Shown here piece by piece: positions 53,991 through 64,000 of a stretch of 64,000 bases of DNA. Both the position numbers and the translations under genes were made by a program. Positions within the stretch are counted from its first letter, which is position 1. Every line of letters begins with the position of its first letter. The notes beneath the pieces are model-generated. The model saw only the letters and a program-made list of their open reading frames with translations, was not told where the DNA came from and did no database searches. The DNA comes from Apoderus coryli (Eukaryota; Arthropoda; Insecta; Coleoptera; Attelabidae): contig OU452204.1 of NCBI GenBank assembly GCA_911728435.2, positions 5,456,001 through 5,520,000 on the forward strand, written 5' to 3'.

Positions 53991-54239
53991 TCGAAGGGTC
54001 TCGTATATACCACTCCAATTGATACCCGAGAAGAACTTCGGAATCCATCGTAACACACCAGAGATTTTTCAGCATGTCAGAGAAAATACTTTGTTAGCAG
54101 AAACAGTCGGACGAGAGAAAAGCAAGACCCAAATTTGCTCAGACATGTATGGGGATTCCAAGACTAATTTTTATTTTAACGAAAAACAGTGGCGCACCAT
54201 TTTCTTCTCCCCACACAGATGCCACTTGAGCAAGTAAAA

Positions 54240-54865
54240 AATAAAGTTCTACATCACTTTTACACCCTGTATATCAAAATTTAAGACGTTTAGGACAACA
54301 GATTCTTATGAAGTCTCCCCTCCTTGAAAATTTCAGATTACTTATGAAATACCCGGTATACCTATAGTTTTCTGCTGGAATAATAGTTTGAGTCACTCTG
54401 AATATTTAAATGATTGAATTTCAAAAGTGTTTTTTGCGCAATGAACCACTGAGCATGGCACTAATATCGATATCTATTATTGACAGATGCGCCTCTGGAT
54501 AGCGTTCTTAATACAATTTAATCGCTTCATTTAATCAGAAGCTTGTTTTTTCAAATACGATTCGATTAATGGAAATAAAAGAGAACACGCTAATGGAAAA
54601 TTGGCTTTTCATCAATGTCTGCTGTGGAATTGAAATAAAAGTTAGCTGTAATTTATTTTTTGTAACCTGGGTATTTTTAATTTATTTACATTGACATTTC
54701 TGTTTATTGTGATTATGTTTGTGCTGCGAACAGATCAGATATTTGCCAGTTTAGCAACAAAACCGCTGACATTGCTCCATTTAAGCAACTAGGAAGGTAG
54801 GTTCAATATATAACATATGATTTAAAAAAAAACACATAAAATTTCAATGTTTAAAGATGATTTCA
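54240..54865. other. No gene recognised
   Basis: Non-coding. The 54019-54237 open stretch has no recognisable motif. Confidence 0.3.
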
Positions 54866-54869
54866 TTTA

Positions 54870-55692
54870 AATGTTGACCGCGGCTACGCCTCTTTCCAAC
54901 ATATCGGCCCGTATCTCACGAATAAATTCCTAAATATTTGCGGGCTTGTTCCTATAAACATGATCCTTAACATAGCCCAAAAAAAAATAGTCTAACAGCG
55001 TTAAATCACACGATCTAGGCGGCCAATTGGCCGGCCCCAAACGTGAAATAAAGTGTTCACCTAACTCGCTTCTCAATTGGGCCATTGTTTTGCGTGCTAT
55101 GTGGAATGTGGCCCCGTCTTGCACATGTCAGTCAAGTCCAGCTCGTCCATTTTGGGCAAAAATTTGTAATAATCGCCCGGTAGCGCTCGCCATTCACAGT
55201 AACGTTCTGGACTCGTCGTCTTTGAAAAAGTACGGTCCAATCATGCTACCGGCTCATAATCCACACCAAACAGTACATTTTTCGGGATGCATTGGCAGTT
55301 CTTGTAATGCTGCTGGCTGCTCTTCACACCAAATACGGCTTGTTCACGTATCCATTCAACCAGAAATGAGCTTCGTCGCTGAACACAATTTTCCGATAAA
55401 AAAGTGGATCTTCATCAAACTTTGCCATCGCCAGAAGGTAGCCATTGTGGTAGGTCTTGTGGCTTTACTTCTTGTATCAGATGTATTTTAAAAGATGCGT
55501 GTTGGTGGTTTAATGTCCAATAATGTAAATTTGGTGCGAAATTTAGTCACAAGGTTCCGAATAGCCGCCTCATAAGGTCGCCCAAACTGACCATAAAATG
55601 GAAGAAGTGCACGATGCACTTTAACCGAGCATGAATTTTGGTAATAAAATTCAATAATCTGCAAGCGTTGTTCGTTTGTAAGTCGATTCATG
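54870..55692 (-). pseudogene. mariner-type transposase, internally deleted and shifted
   Basis: From ATG 55692 (minus): MNRLTNEQRLQIIEFYYQNS, VHRALLPFYGQFGRPYEAAI and TKFRTKFTLLDIKPPTRI, the N-terminal HTH. Roughly 80-100 residues of the second HTH are missing. It resumes with EVKPQDLPQW, then in other frames a FSDEAHF-type first Asp region (around 55385), CTVWCGL, the MQDGATFHIARKT segment with the second Asp (near 55124), PANWPPRSCDLTLLDYFF (third Asp), and GYVKDHVYRNKPANI to the C-terminus at about 54870. All three catalytic positions are traceable, but not in one frame. Confidence 0.8.
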
Positions 55693-55819
55693 GTTAAATT
55701 ATTGACCAAACTGAACATGTTTAACAGTAGCATGTTACACGAAAACACCTGAGCTGCCAAAAAGAAAGTTGCTAAAAAATCAGACGTTATTTCACCCAGC
55801 AGCTCAGGAATCTTAACGA

Positions 55820-56110
55820 GCCGATTATAAATGACACTGCCACTGATCTCCTTGCCGACGATTCAGCGGAGCTCAGGTGAATCGCAGTAGTAGTACCCAG
55901 GGTCATCGTCCGGTCTAAAGACTAGATCCACTCCCTCAACGACTAGCCAAGCACTACCCCCCGTCAACCACCCTTCCAAGGAACCTCGCCATTCAAAGCA
56001 GCCTTTAAGAACCCAGCAGCACCTACTCATTTGCAAGCCGGTCAAAAAGGAAAACGAACAAGGGCTAGCAGACTACCAACTAAACAAAAACCAACTAAAA
56101 CGGAAATATG
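55820..56110. other. GC-richer patch, proline/lysine-rich reading frame
   Basis: Unlike its neighbours this patch is GC-richer. One plus frame gives TPRQPPFQGTSPFKAAFKNP and AAPTHLQAGQKGKRTRASR. It may be a remnant of a basic, proline-rich gag/ORF1-like protein, but there is no diagnostic motif. Confidence 0.3.
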
Positions 56111-56114
56111 ACAA

Positions 56115-57090
56115 TAAACACAAAAAGGTAAGTCATAGCGACTTGAAATGCATAACGCCTATCAAGACGTACAGATAGTTAACTTTTAACGTTAGCAATG
56201 TTGTTAGACTGCAACTATTGGTAATGATCGTTCCTAGCCCAGATACCATTTAAAAGTTCCCTCCCGGAATAGAATTCAACATTAAATCCGCATGAATTCT
56301 ATCAAATACCCAAAGAACTCACAATAACACGGAAACCACAATGAAGTCGAAGGACATCAGTTGAAACCTTTAGAGAAATTATATACGAGGTCCGTACAAA
56401 ACAACTGGTAAGTAAGATAATCAGATCTCAATAAAATTACATATAATCGCTAATCGTACATTCTGACGAATCTAGGGGAAGGTCAAGGATGTATTGATGG
56501 TAAAATCAATAATCGGAAAACCACACAGAGCCCTACCAAGTATTTCACTCCCATAATAAATACAAGTAGTTGATAAAAATGTTAATTTATTTAATAGAAC
56601 TAAAGATGTAAGGATAAATAAATACAATTTATATAAGGTGAGTGTTACATTTAATTTTAATTGTATAATGTAATAATAATAGTCTTAACGATATTAGCAA
56701 TAACTATATACTCAGCAACGACACAATTCTTTAGCTGTTGTGGTACAAAAATGAACCGTAACAGTATTTCCAAATCTAGTTGTCAACACCATGGAAAATA
56801 TCTTTACCTGTTGTTGTACCTTTTCAACTTATCAAATTTAACATTTCTTCAGTTACTTGAAATGATTTATTTACCCCACGAAGGAACACTATAAGCTGAG
56901 GTGAGACTGAAATGTCTGTGCTTGCGTCAAATGCCAAGGAAAAATATTTGAAAATCTACAATTCTGTAGCACAGTTTTAGGAAATTTTCATTTGAAATGG
57001 CATTAACTCGACGACACACTGTTTGCCAAGATAGGCTTCGGTTGGAAACCACAAATGAAACGAGGGCCGAAAAATGTTCGTGGCGGGCCT
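56115..57090. other. No gene recognised; left part of a possible hAT
   Basis: Non-coding. A plus-strand patch near 56905-56990 (LVSLASNAKEKYLKIYNSVA-like in broken frames) lies inside the presumed hAT end but could not be confirmed. Confidence 0.3.
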
Positions 57091-57092
57091 AG

Positions 57093-57107
57093 GGTTGGCC
57101 ACCGCTG
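57093..57107 (+). repeat. hAT-type terminal repeat (right end)
   Basis: On the minus strand it begins CAGCGGTGGCCAACC, a classical hAT terminus. No matching left end was found upstream. Confidence 0.5.
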
Positions 57108-57109
57108 TT

Positions 57110-58077
57110 CTGATTGTAGTTTGAATTAAGTAGTCCCATATAATATGGGATAAATCTTAGCGATGATCTAAGCTATAAAACTGCATTTGCAAAAACTGTA
57201 ATCTTCAGAGCCCCAAACTGATGAATTATATGTTTTTCCTGTACCACATTTCTGAGACGGTATCTTTTGGTATTTTCATAGTTTCGACATACTACCTATT
57301 TATGATAACTGTATTTTAATTTCCACAAATGTACTTATCGATTAGTATTAGTACTTGTTTCTTAACTAACTAAAAAAACAATCAAGTTGTTTCCAATACC
57401 TCACTTTTACCAGTAAAATTAATGTTCAAAAAAAAAAAAAGTTTTCAACAAACTGAGTAAAATCTCCATTAAAATTCTCGAGGAATTAACCGAATCCAAT
57501 TAAAAATTGAGTGCTTTTTCATTTTCACTATGGCTCGCGGGAAATATTTCGCGATTATTTCAAATGAAAATTTCGGTCATCAAATTAGCAATTAACTGAG
57601 CTGTCTCTCTAATCTTGCCGTTTCGCCAGATACTTTTTTTTTTCTCTTTTTGCATCTACTGTTCTGTAACCAGCAATGGATTTTTGTGATGTGCTGTTGA
57701 AAAAGTTTTTAAAAGCTGCATGACAAAAATTTACATAACTAAAAACGGTGTTTCAACTAAAAATGAATAATAACATTTGCATGAATAAATTATGTGAGCG
57801 GTAAATTTTGTTAAATGTGAACAGGTATGGACATTAAAAAAGTTTTGTATTTCATTTTGCAATCTGAATCAGCTTTAACTATGAGTGTATTTCCATGATT
57901 CTGTAGTACCAACGGGAAATTTTTTTTTAATTTCGAAACTGAACTATAGAGTTTCTTAGCTACTTAAAGTTGACTAAATATGGGGGAGGAGGGTGTTTTT
58001 GGTTCCGCGGTTTACTAGATAAGGGTAGAAATTAAAAATTAAATTTTCGTTTTTCAATTTTTACCTAGTACGATTAA
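57110..58077. other. No gene recognised
   Basis: AT-rich, non-coding. Confidence 0.35.
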
Positions 58078-59727
58078 TGAATCCGAAGGTGAGCCAGACA
58101 GAGAAGGTGTTTTGGAGGAACTAGAAAGGTTAGCTGAAGAGGGCGTCGAAAGTGAAGACGAAGATTACGAAATACTAAGTGATGACAATTCCGAAACTGA
58201 ATAACAAAATTCCAAATCAGAAGATGAAGAGTTGCCAACCAGGAACCAAATGGTCAAACTGCAGCGATTAGTGGTAGGACCGCTGCTCATAATTTGGTTA
58301 CCATCTTGCCTGGCCTCGCTGGTCCTTCTCGTAATAATCCTCCAAACCAACCATTAGAAGCTTGGAGTCTATTATTTACCAATGATATGATACAAAAGGT
58401 TGTTGACATTACCAATCTGAAGAAAATAGCTACCAGACAAAAATACACAAAAAGTCTAAATGAGTTGCTCAGTCTCGAAAAAAGTTCTGGCCTTTTTCTA
58501 CTGAAGATACCACTTTTTCCGAAATGAAAGCGTTTATCGGGCTTTTGTATTTGCAGTCCATATTCAAATCTGGTCATGAAGACATCCGTTCCATGTGGAC
58601 CACAGATGGGACAGGAAGACCTATTTTTCGTGCCACCATGAGCCTGGCAAGATTTTCGTTTTTGTTGAACTGTCTTAGATTTGACAATGTCGAAAACCCT
58701 AAAGAGAGATTGAAAACTGACAAATTAGCCGGAATTATTTACTGAGTTTGTAGATAGGTCAAAGTCATGTTATTCGCCGGGAATTTACCTTACAGTAGAT
58801 GAAATGCTTGTACCATTTCGAGGAAGGTGTGGATTTCGGATGTATATTCCGAACAAACCTGCCAAATATGGTATAAAAGTGCAGGTTTTGGCAGACGCTA
58901 AAACGCATTATCTTGTAAATGCAGAAATTTATGCAGGATCTGAAAGAAAAGTTGCTGGTGCCCCTAAACCTATCTTATCAAATCCAACAGAGTGGTTCTA
59001 AGGCTTGCGGAAAGGGTTAAAGGCCCTAACAGGAATATCACAGGGGACAATTGGTACACTTCAGTATAACTGGTTGATCAACTGAAAAAACAACTTTGAG
59101 AAAAATAAAAGATCTATTCTACCTGAATTTTTACCCAGCCGAAAATGTTAAATACATTTGTCGGTATTTGGATTTGCTTCTTCAACCACCATAGTAAGCC
59201 CAAAAAAAATAAGAGCGTTATTCTACTTTCTAGCATGCATCATAATAATTTTGTAAGTAAAGACACCAAAAAGTCGGAGATAAATCATTTTGATAATGAA
59301 ACTAAGTCCAGAGTTAACGCCTTAGATGCAAAATGTGCGTTATATTCGGTATCCAGAAGAACCAATCGATGGCCAATGGCCATTTTTTTGCTACATTGAA
59401 CATTGCAAGTATAAATTCTCGAGTTTTGTACCGATTTGCATAAAGGGCAAAGTGATACAACGTTACTCATTTATCAAAACCCTTGGAATGCAACTAATAA
59501 CTGAACGGCTGACAAAAAGGTGCCGATTCTTCATCGCTGAACTACTAGGAGAAGTTGTTCCTATTCCTGAGCAACCGCAAGCAGCTCCTGAAAAAGGCAA
59601 GAGAAAAAGGTGTGCCATATGTCCCTTCAAGCAGGATATAAAAACTGCTATTCAGTGTGACGTGTGTAAATTGCCCATTTGCAATCAATGTTTCAAAAAA
59701 ATGGGTCGTAAGTGTTTTGAAAATTAA
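58078..59727 (+). pseudogene. piggyBac transposase (DDE_Tnp_1_7) pseudogene
   Basis: Acidic N-terminus (GVLEELERLAEEGVESED), then KAFIGLLYLQSIFKSGHEDI and SMWTTDGTGRPIFRATMSL, FRFLLNCLRFDN-like sequence, YLTVDEMLVPFRGRCGF (first catalytic Asp), IPNKPAKYGIKVQVLADAKT, NITGDNWYTS (second Asp), a degenerate SMHHNN segment, ALDAKCALYSVSRRTNRWPM (third Asp, V/THD-type), and the C-terminal cysteine-rich finger CAICPFKQDIK, CDVCKLPICNQC. Normal length and domain order for the family, but with at least four stops or shifts. All three acidic residues are still present. Cut-and-paste transposition at TTAA is the family role. Confidence 0.85.
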
Positions 59728-59870
59728 GTCCAATATTTTTTTTCATTTTTTTATTGTAATATTTAAAAGTTTTTTTAGATTATTTTAATCTAGTTTTGTT
59801 AATATGGGTCCTGAGGACCCTTCAGTAGTACATTTGTTATACAAATGTCTCGGTAGTAGCTGAGGGTTAA
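58078..59870 (+). mobile_element. piggyBac-type element, 5' end unclear
   Basis: Transposase relic followed by a 3' region ending GCTGAGGGTTAA, that is, GGG next to TTAA (59867-59870), as expected for a piggyBac right end. A TTAACCC left end could not be found before 58078, so the element may be 5'-truncated. Confidence 0.65.
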
Positions 59871-61148
59871 AAAACACTTGTATGCTGGAAACATAAAATG
59901 ACCTGCGAAATCACCCCCTTAAAAAATATTGCCGCGTATTTTCGAAACACTTGTGTATTCTAATATAAAAATGATAAATTTTTACAAAGATTTCTAATAA
60001 CTCTTTATATACCATACAAAGCATTCAGCCTGTTTCTCATCGTAATTTCTGTAATCTACCAAATGATTTAAAATTTCAAATCGAAAAACAAAATAAATTG
60101 GAAGATATACGGTAAAAAATATATTGACGACACAAAAAAGTGCATGTCAACAACATTGTTATTAGCCATGTCCTTTATAATGCATAAAACGTTGCCGGTG
60201 GTCTGAGTACTGTCAGATTGACATGGTTCTTCAAACCTGACTTGGCAGTTTCAATATTTATTAGATTGGCCACATAAAAGAGGTACCTACTTATCTTACT
60301 CATTTGATATGTATGCCTTGTTACAACTGAATAATTTTATAAAGCTTATTATACAGAATTTGTAGGAAATTATTTTTTAATGAGAGAGGTACCGGGTGTC
60401 CCACCGGGAAGGGAGTCGCTCGATTATGGCGAAACTACACTGTGGAACAATCTGAAAATCTGGTGTGGTACTTAGGACGACGGGCCTATTTCGGCTAAAA
60501 TGGTTTCAAGAAACTAGCACTTCCGGTTATACCGGAAATGGGTGTCAACTTCCTTATTTCAAATACGACTTTATATAAATTATATTTTTGTTGAATTCTC
60601 CTTGTAATTCTAAACATATTTCATACATAATATGTTATACCTATCGCCAGCCGTTTTCGAAATATTTGACATTTTATGTCAAAAATGACGTTTTCAGAAT
60701 AAAGAATAATAACAATTTTTTATTATATGGAAGCTTTAATAATTTAATTTGTTAGAATATCCTAGGAGATATAGACCTACTTTAGCGGCCTACGTATGTT
60801 TTTTTAGTAAATATTAAAACAGGGTATTTGAAAAAAAGGGTAAAAAATCAAATTGAAAAAGGTGTCATAAATCAAAATTTTTAAATGGCCCATTTTATAT
60901 TTTTTTATTTTTTTGTATCAAAAATAAGAGCAAGTTTATGAAAGGATGTCTATCCCAAAAAATGATAGTTTTCAAAATATTGGCAATTTTACATTTTTCT
61001 ATTACAATAGTGATATGAATTTGAAATTAAATTGATTTTAGTTGGCCATGATGACTTTAGATAGCAAGTAAATATGACACTAATAATCAACAAATATGAC
61101 AAATTGTAGACATTAATCAATAGTAATAATCATGGCGGGCGTATAAAT
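59871..61148. other. No gene; possible DNA-transposon end at 60396
   Basis: From 60396: TA then CCGGGTGTCCCACCGGGAAG, followed by CACTTCCGGTTATACCGG, has the look of a common insect MITE terminus. The partner end was not identified. Confidence 0.3.
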
Positions 61149-61150
61149 TA

Positions 61151-61445
61151 TACTAACGAATACTATCTAAATTTGTTTATTATTTATGGATAATATGACA
61201 GAGTGATGTCACAAACGTGTGATACATTTTCTGCCAGGTAGGCGGTTAATAAATAATTTCAAAAATTTCGGGTCCATAAAGACAAAACTAAAACGAAGGA
61301 AACCTATTTGTGACGATGAAGCTGTACTGGGGTACTTCACGGCATATCCTACGACATCTCTGAGAAAATTTGCAGTGGAGTCTGGATTTTCTAAAAACAC
61401 CATTCTCCATAAATAATAAACAAATTTAGATAGTATTCGTTAGTA
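61151..61445 (+). mobile_element. 295-bp MITE with perfect 40-bp TIRs and an HTH frame
   Basis: TACTAACGAATACTATCTAA... at 61151-61190 is repeated exactly inverted at 61406-61445, with TA flanks at 61149-61150 and 61446-61447. Perfect arms of 40 bp suggest recent activity. The interior is a transposase N-terminal coding fragment. Confidence 0.9.
61219..61416 (+). pseudogene. Transposase N-terminal HTH inside the MITE
   Basis: Open for about 65 codons: RRLINNFKNFGSIKTKLKRR, then DDEAVLGYFTAYPTTSLRKF, AVESGFSKNTILHK and a stop that lies within the right terminal repeat. It is the second helix-turn-helix of a paired-type Tc1/mariner DNA-binding domain (P-T-x-SLRxxAxxSGxSxxTI). No ATG is obvious at the start, so translation is doubtful. 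If made, it would bind element ends without any catalytic domain. Confidence 0.65.
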
Positions 61446-61484
61446 TATATAGTATTTACGTATAATTAAGAACCTGTACTGGCA

Positions 61485-62440
61485 AAAGATGGCAGTCGTT
61501 CGAGTCAATAGAAGAATTACAGATGAACGTCAAATCTAACGAGGCGTTCGACACGGATGTGTCCTATCTCCACTGTTGTGCAACCTATATTCTGACACAG
61601 TCTTTTAAGAGGCTTTATATGAAAAATAATTCGTGGTCAAAATCAACCGCAAGCTGATAACAGCATTCGCTATGCTGACGATACGGCTATTTTATGCGAT
61701 GATCTTCAGGGTCTCCGAAATCTCATAAATTCGGTTAGTGCAGTGGGACAAGAAATGGGACTGCATATAAATGTTGCTTAGACAAAGTTTATGGTCTTTA
61801 GCCATCACCTATACCTCAACACGTCACTACAGATAAATGGACAGAACATTGAAAGAATATCCAATTTTAAATACCTCGGATGCTACATCACCGAGCAACT
61901 CGACCCGGAGAGGGAAATTAGATGCAGTATTGAATCGGCCCGTAAACGTTCCAGAAGATGAGATCACTGTTTTCTAATGACAGCCTGAACCTAAAGCTGA
62001 GACAAAAAATGATACATTTGGTCTGAGCTGTTGTCAGGAGCTGAAGTCTGGACACTAAAAGCTGCCACAATCAACGGTCTAAAGGCATTTGAAATGTGGT
62101 TACAGACAAATGCTAAGAATACCATAGGTGGCTTTGCAAAGAAATGAAGCAGTTTTAGCCAGGGCAAATACAGTTCGTGAACTTTTAACAACAACGTTAA
62201 TTGCCAAAAACTGGCATACCTCGGCCATGTTTTCAGAGGGAATTGTTACCGGGTCCTACAGCTTGTAATGAAGGGCAAAATAGGTAATAGGTCGCAGGGC
62301 GTAGGAGGAAAACAAATCTCCTGGTTAAAGAACATCCGGGAATGGAAAGGCATACATACCGTCGAACAATGGTTTCGAGTGGCTGAAGACAGGGATCAGC
62401 TCGCCATCGTGATTGCAAACGTCAGGGAGACCTGACCGGG
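61485..62440 (+). pseudogene. RTE-like LINE reverse transcriptase relic
   Basis: Plus strand, shifting frames: LYWQKMAVVRVNRRITDERQ, RGVRHGCVLSPLLCNLYSDT (RT motif RQGC-x-LSPxLFN), IRYADDTAILCDDLQGL (YADD), GLHINVA-stop-TKFMVF, QINGQNIERISNFKYLGCYI, TEQLDPEREIRCSIE, then MRSLFSNDSLNLKLRQKMI, and a C-terminal KISWLKNIREWKGIH and ...VEQWFRVAEDRDQLAIVIAN. It is the typical C-terminal domain set of RTE-like endonuclease-RT elements in arthropods. Many frameshifts; endonuclease absent. Confidence 0.75.
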
Positions 62441-62560
62441 CACAATAAGATGAAGGAGAAGTCCATTCTTAAGTGGAGTTGTAATTTTTGTGTTCGAATA
62501 AAAGTCAAATCTCCACAAAACAAGTTTAATAGCACAATCGCCCAACGGAATATATCAGCT

Positions 62561-62599
62561 ATACATGTTTCAAAACTAGACCCGTTCCATCATCAGTGG
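62561..62599 (-). ncRNA. Hammerhead-like motif, degenerate stem I
   Basis: Minus strand: CCA, CTGATGA, T, stem II GGAAC/GTTTT (two G-U pairs), GAAA, C, ATGTA. Core intact; stem I lost pairing (CCA against TAG). About 60 bp further on the minus strand comes TTGTTTTGTGGAGATTTGAC, the marker also found after the 43690 motif. Confidence 0.4.
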
Positions 62600-62724
62600 A
62601 AAAATCAACAATCGGAAAATCTTATTAAGACCCGTGTCAGAATCCACGCAGTTTCCCAGCTACGATTCCAGTTCTTTCTATTTTTTTAATTTTTGAACAA
62701 ATTAGATACGTATGACAAAGAGAT

Positions 62725-62885
62725 GTTTTTGGCGACATCTAGTGTGAGCAGGCCCGGTGAAACACAGTTCACAAACGATGGCCGGACGAGAAGCATCAAC
62801 TCCATCATATCCTATTGCCAACACTAGTTACGCCCGAATCCCTTGCGGGAGGCTTTATTAATGAATTGCTTGTTACATAAAGTGA
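62725..62885 (+). repeat. Unclassified dispersed repeat, copy 2
   Basis: GACATCTAGTGTGAGCAGG, GCCCGGTGAAACACAG, TTCACAAACGATGGCCGGAC, AACACTAGTTACGCCCG, GCGGGAGGCTTTATTAATG, TTGTTACATAAAGTGAC: same order as copy 1 (37688-37862, opposite strand), roughly three quarters identical. Confidence 0.6.
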
Positions 62886-62889
62886 CAAG

Positions 62890-64000
62890 ACAGATAGGTA
62901 GTTGGGTTAGTTTAGAATGATATTATTATTATTTTGAAACTAAAATTATAATAATATTTAATTTTTTTTTTTAATATTTTTAGATTTTAAATCTTTGATG
63001 AAAACATTTCGTTACCCATCAGGTGATATCATGAACATTTTAAATTATAGTGTGCAACATCCAATGAACTTCACTAAAAATTATTGAGGCAATATCGATA
63101 GTTTAACCTTCAGGAAAGTTTTGTTGTGACAAAATCGATTTTTTAATAAATTGGGCACCTTTTGACTCGTTTAATCGGGATATTTTAAATATTCACTCAC
63201 AATTTCATTCTTCAAATTTTTAATTGAATTTATTTTGGTATCAGACACATTAGTTTTAAGTAGCAACACAAAAATAGTTTAATACGTTTAAACATAGTAA
63301 ACGTGGTGGTAATAATCACCAACTATATGGGCATGATGACGTCCTGTACCACCAAGAGCTTACCAGATCGATGGTGGGGAGCCATTAGGTTACAATAAAC
63401 CTGTAGTAAGTATCACCCTACTAAAATTCTGCTAGAACACAAAAATAACTAAATCCAAATTAATAGGAATTTTAGAAAAATAAAAGTTGCTGATTTTCAC
63501 ATTTTTTTACATTGTTAAACCAGATAAGATAACGACTAACCTTTTAACTGTTAGAGCGAATCTACGCCAAACTGGGTTAGACCGCTAGTACTACCGTCGA
63601 CGTAAGGTAAAGTAATCCCTGAGATTCCCCACATTTCGGGTTAATTCAACAAAATAAGAAACTAGTATATAAAAATGTCTAAAATATTGCAAATGGAAAC
63701 ATTCGAACAGGAAAGAAACCTTAGTGTAGTTTATGCTGACAAATGACTCACCTGAACTAAGAAATCGGAGTGTAACTGCTAAGCAAGAGGGATTCATAAT
63801 TTTTGGCTTAAGTAAATATATTATCAAGTTTTCTTGGTTATTGGAATTAAATAAAAACTTAGTAATTCTGAATTTTAAATTCTATTGCAACGTTTCATGC
63901 AATATGTGTACGTCATCAGGCTAAAAGAACATAAAACCTCAATAAACTAAAAGTTACATAAATAAAATTGACATTCAACAAGAGAACGATGACCAACAAC
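62890..64000. other. No gene; weak SINE and ribozyme-like similarities
   Basis: At 63110-63150 a CAGGAAAGTTTTGTTGTGAC segment resembles the 3' body of the SINE copies. On the minus strand at 63883-63921 CTGATGA and GAAACGTT occur at hammerhead spacing, but the stems do not pair well. Otherwise non-coding. Confidence 0.3.

Noticed and set aside
55027..55491. 154-residue plus-strand open frame
   Set aside because: Shadow of the mariner-type transposase on the minus strand.
56661..56894. Hydrophobic 77-residue open frame as a small membrane protein
   Set aside because: Composition is what AT-rich non-coding DNA gives; no start context, motif or homologue recognised.
63001..63025. Hammerhead-like string CCTGATGGGTAACGAAATG (minus)
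   Set aside because: Core base A9 is replaced and there is no room for a stem II hairpin.
63883..63921. Hammerhead motif on the minus strand (CTGATGA ... GAAACGTT)
   Set aside because: Both core blocks are present but stem I has only 2 bp and stem II does not pair, so I do not call it.

Overview
This window is nuclear DNA from an arthropod, very probably an insect. It is AT-rich and consists almost entirely of transposable elements in different stages of decay. I recognise no intact host gene. The taxonomic hint comes from a nuclear copy of mitochondrial DNA (about 9597-10320) with the order cox1 3' end - trnL2(UUR) - cox2 5' end. That order is the known derived arrangement of Pancrustacea, and the copy reads with the invertebrate mitochondrial code (TGA=Trp, AGA=Ser).

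Layout. 0.6-5.6 kb: tRNA-derived SINE copies, a decayed DUF7869-like gene, two PIF/Harbinger-type elements carrying MADF-domain remnants, and a hAT scrap. 7-16.6 kb: small MITEs, hammerhead-like ribozyme motifs, a Tc1/mariner transposase relic split by the mitochondrial insert, and another mariner relic. 16.66-22.78 kb: a Tigger/pogo element whose body has been interrupted by non-LTR retrotransposons. One of these is an apparently full-length two-ORF element (ORF1 with PHD finger, ORF2 with endonuclease and reverse transcriptase). 23.2-24.45 kb: the 3' end of a Penelope-like element, with an intact GIY-YIG domain between inverted arms that each carry a hammerhead-like motif. 25.8-36.7 kb: several LINE and mariner relics, the best hammerhead ribozyme candidate (31304-31346, minus strand), and two adjacent TA-flanked DNA elements. 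37.7-44.9 kb: a long-TIR Tc1/mariner element, a two-stop LINE copy and an internally deleted mariner. 46-56 kb: LINE and mariner fragments and a foldback element built from palindromic CAAACGTTTG repeats. 58-62.9 kb: a broken piggyBac, a 295-bp MITE carrying only a transposase helix-turn-helix, an RTE-like LINE relic, and a second copy of an unknown dispersed repeat.

How the parts relate: there is no operon logic here. The parts are connected by nesting and by shared families. The LINE full copy is the only retrotransposon that still looks coding-competent. Most DNA elements are non-autonomous, keeping either the DNA-binding or the catalytic end. The most interesting recurring signal is a set of hammerhead-ribozyme-like motifs (CTGANGA - hairpin - GAAAC - GTH), one set lying in a recognisable Penelope-like element. 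All calls come from reading the sequence by eye; no database search or folding program was run.
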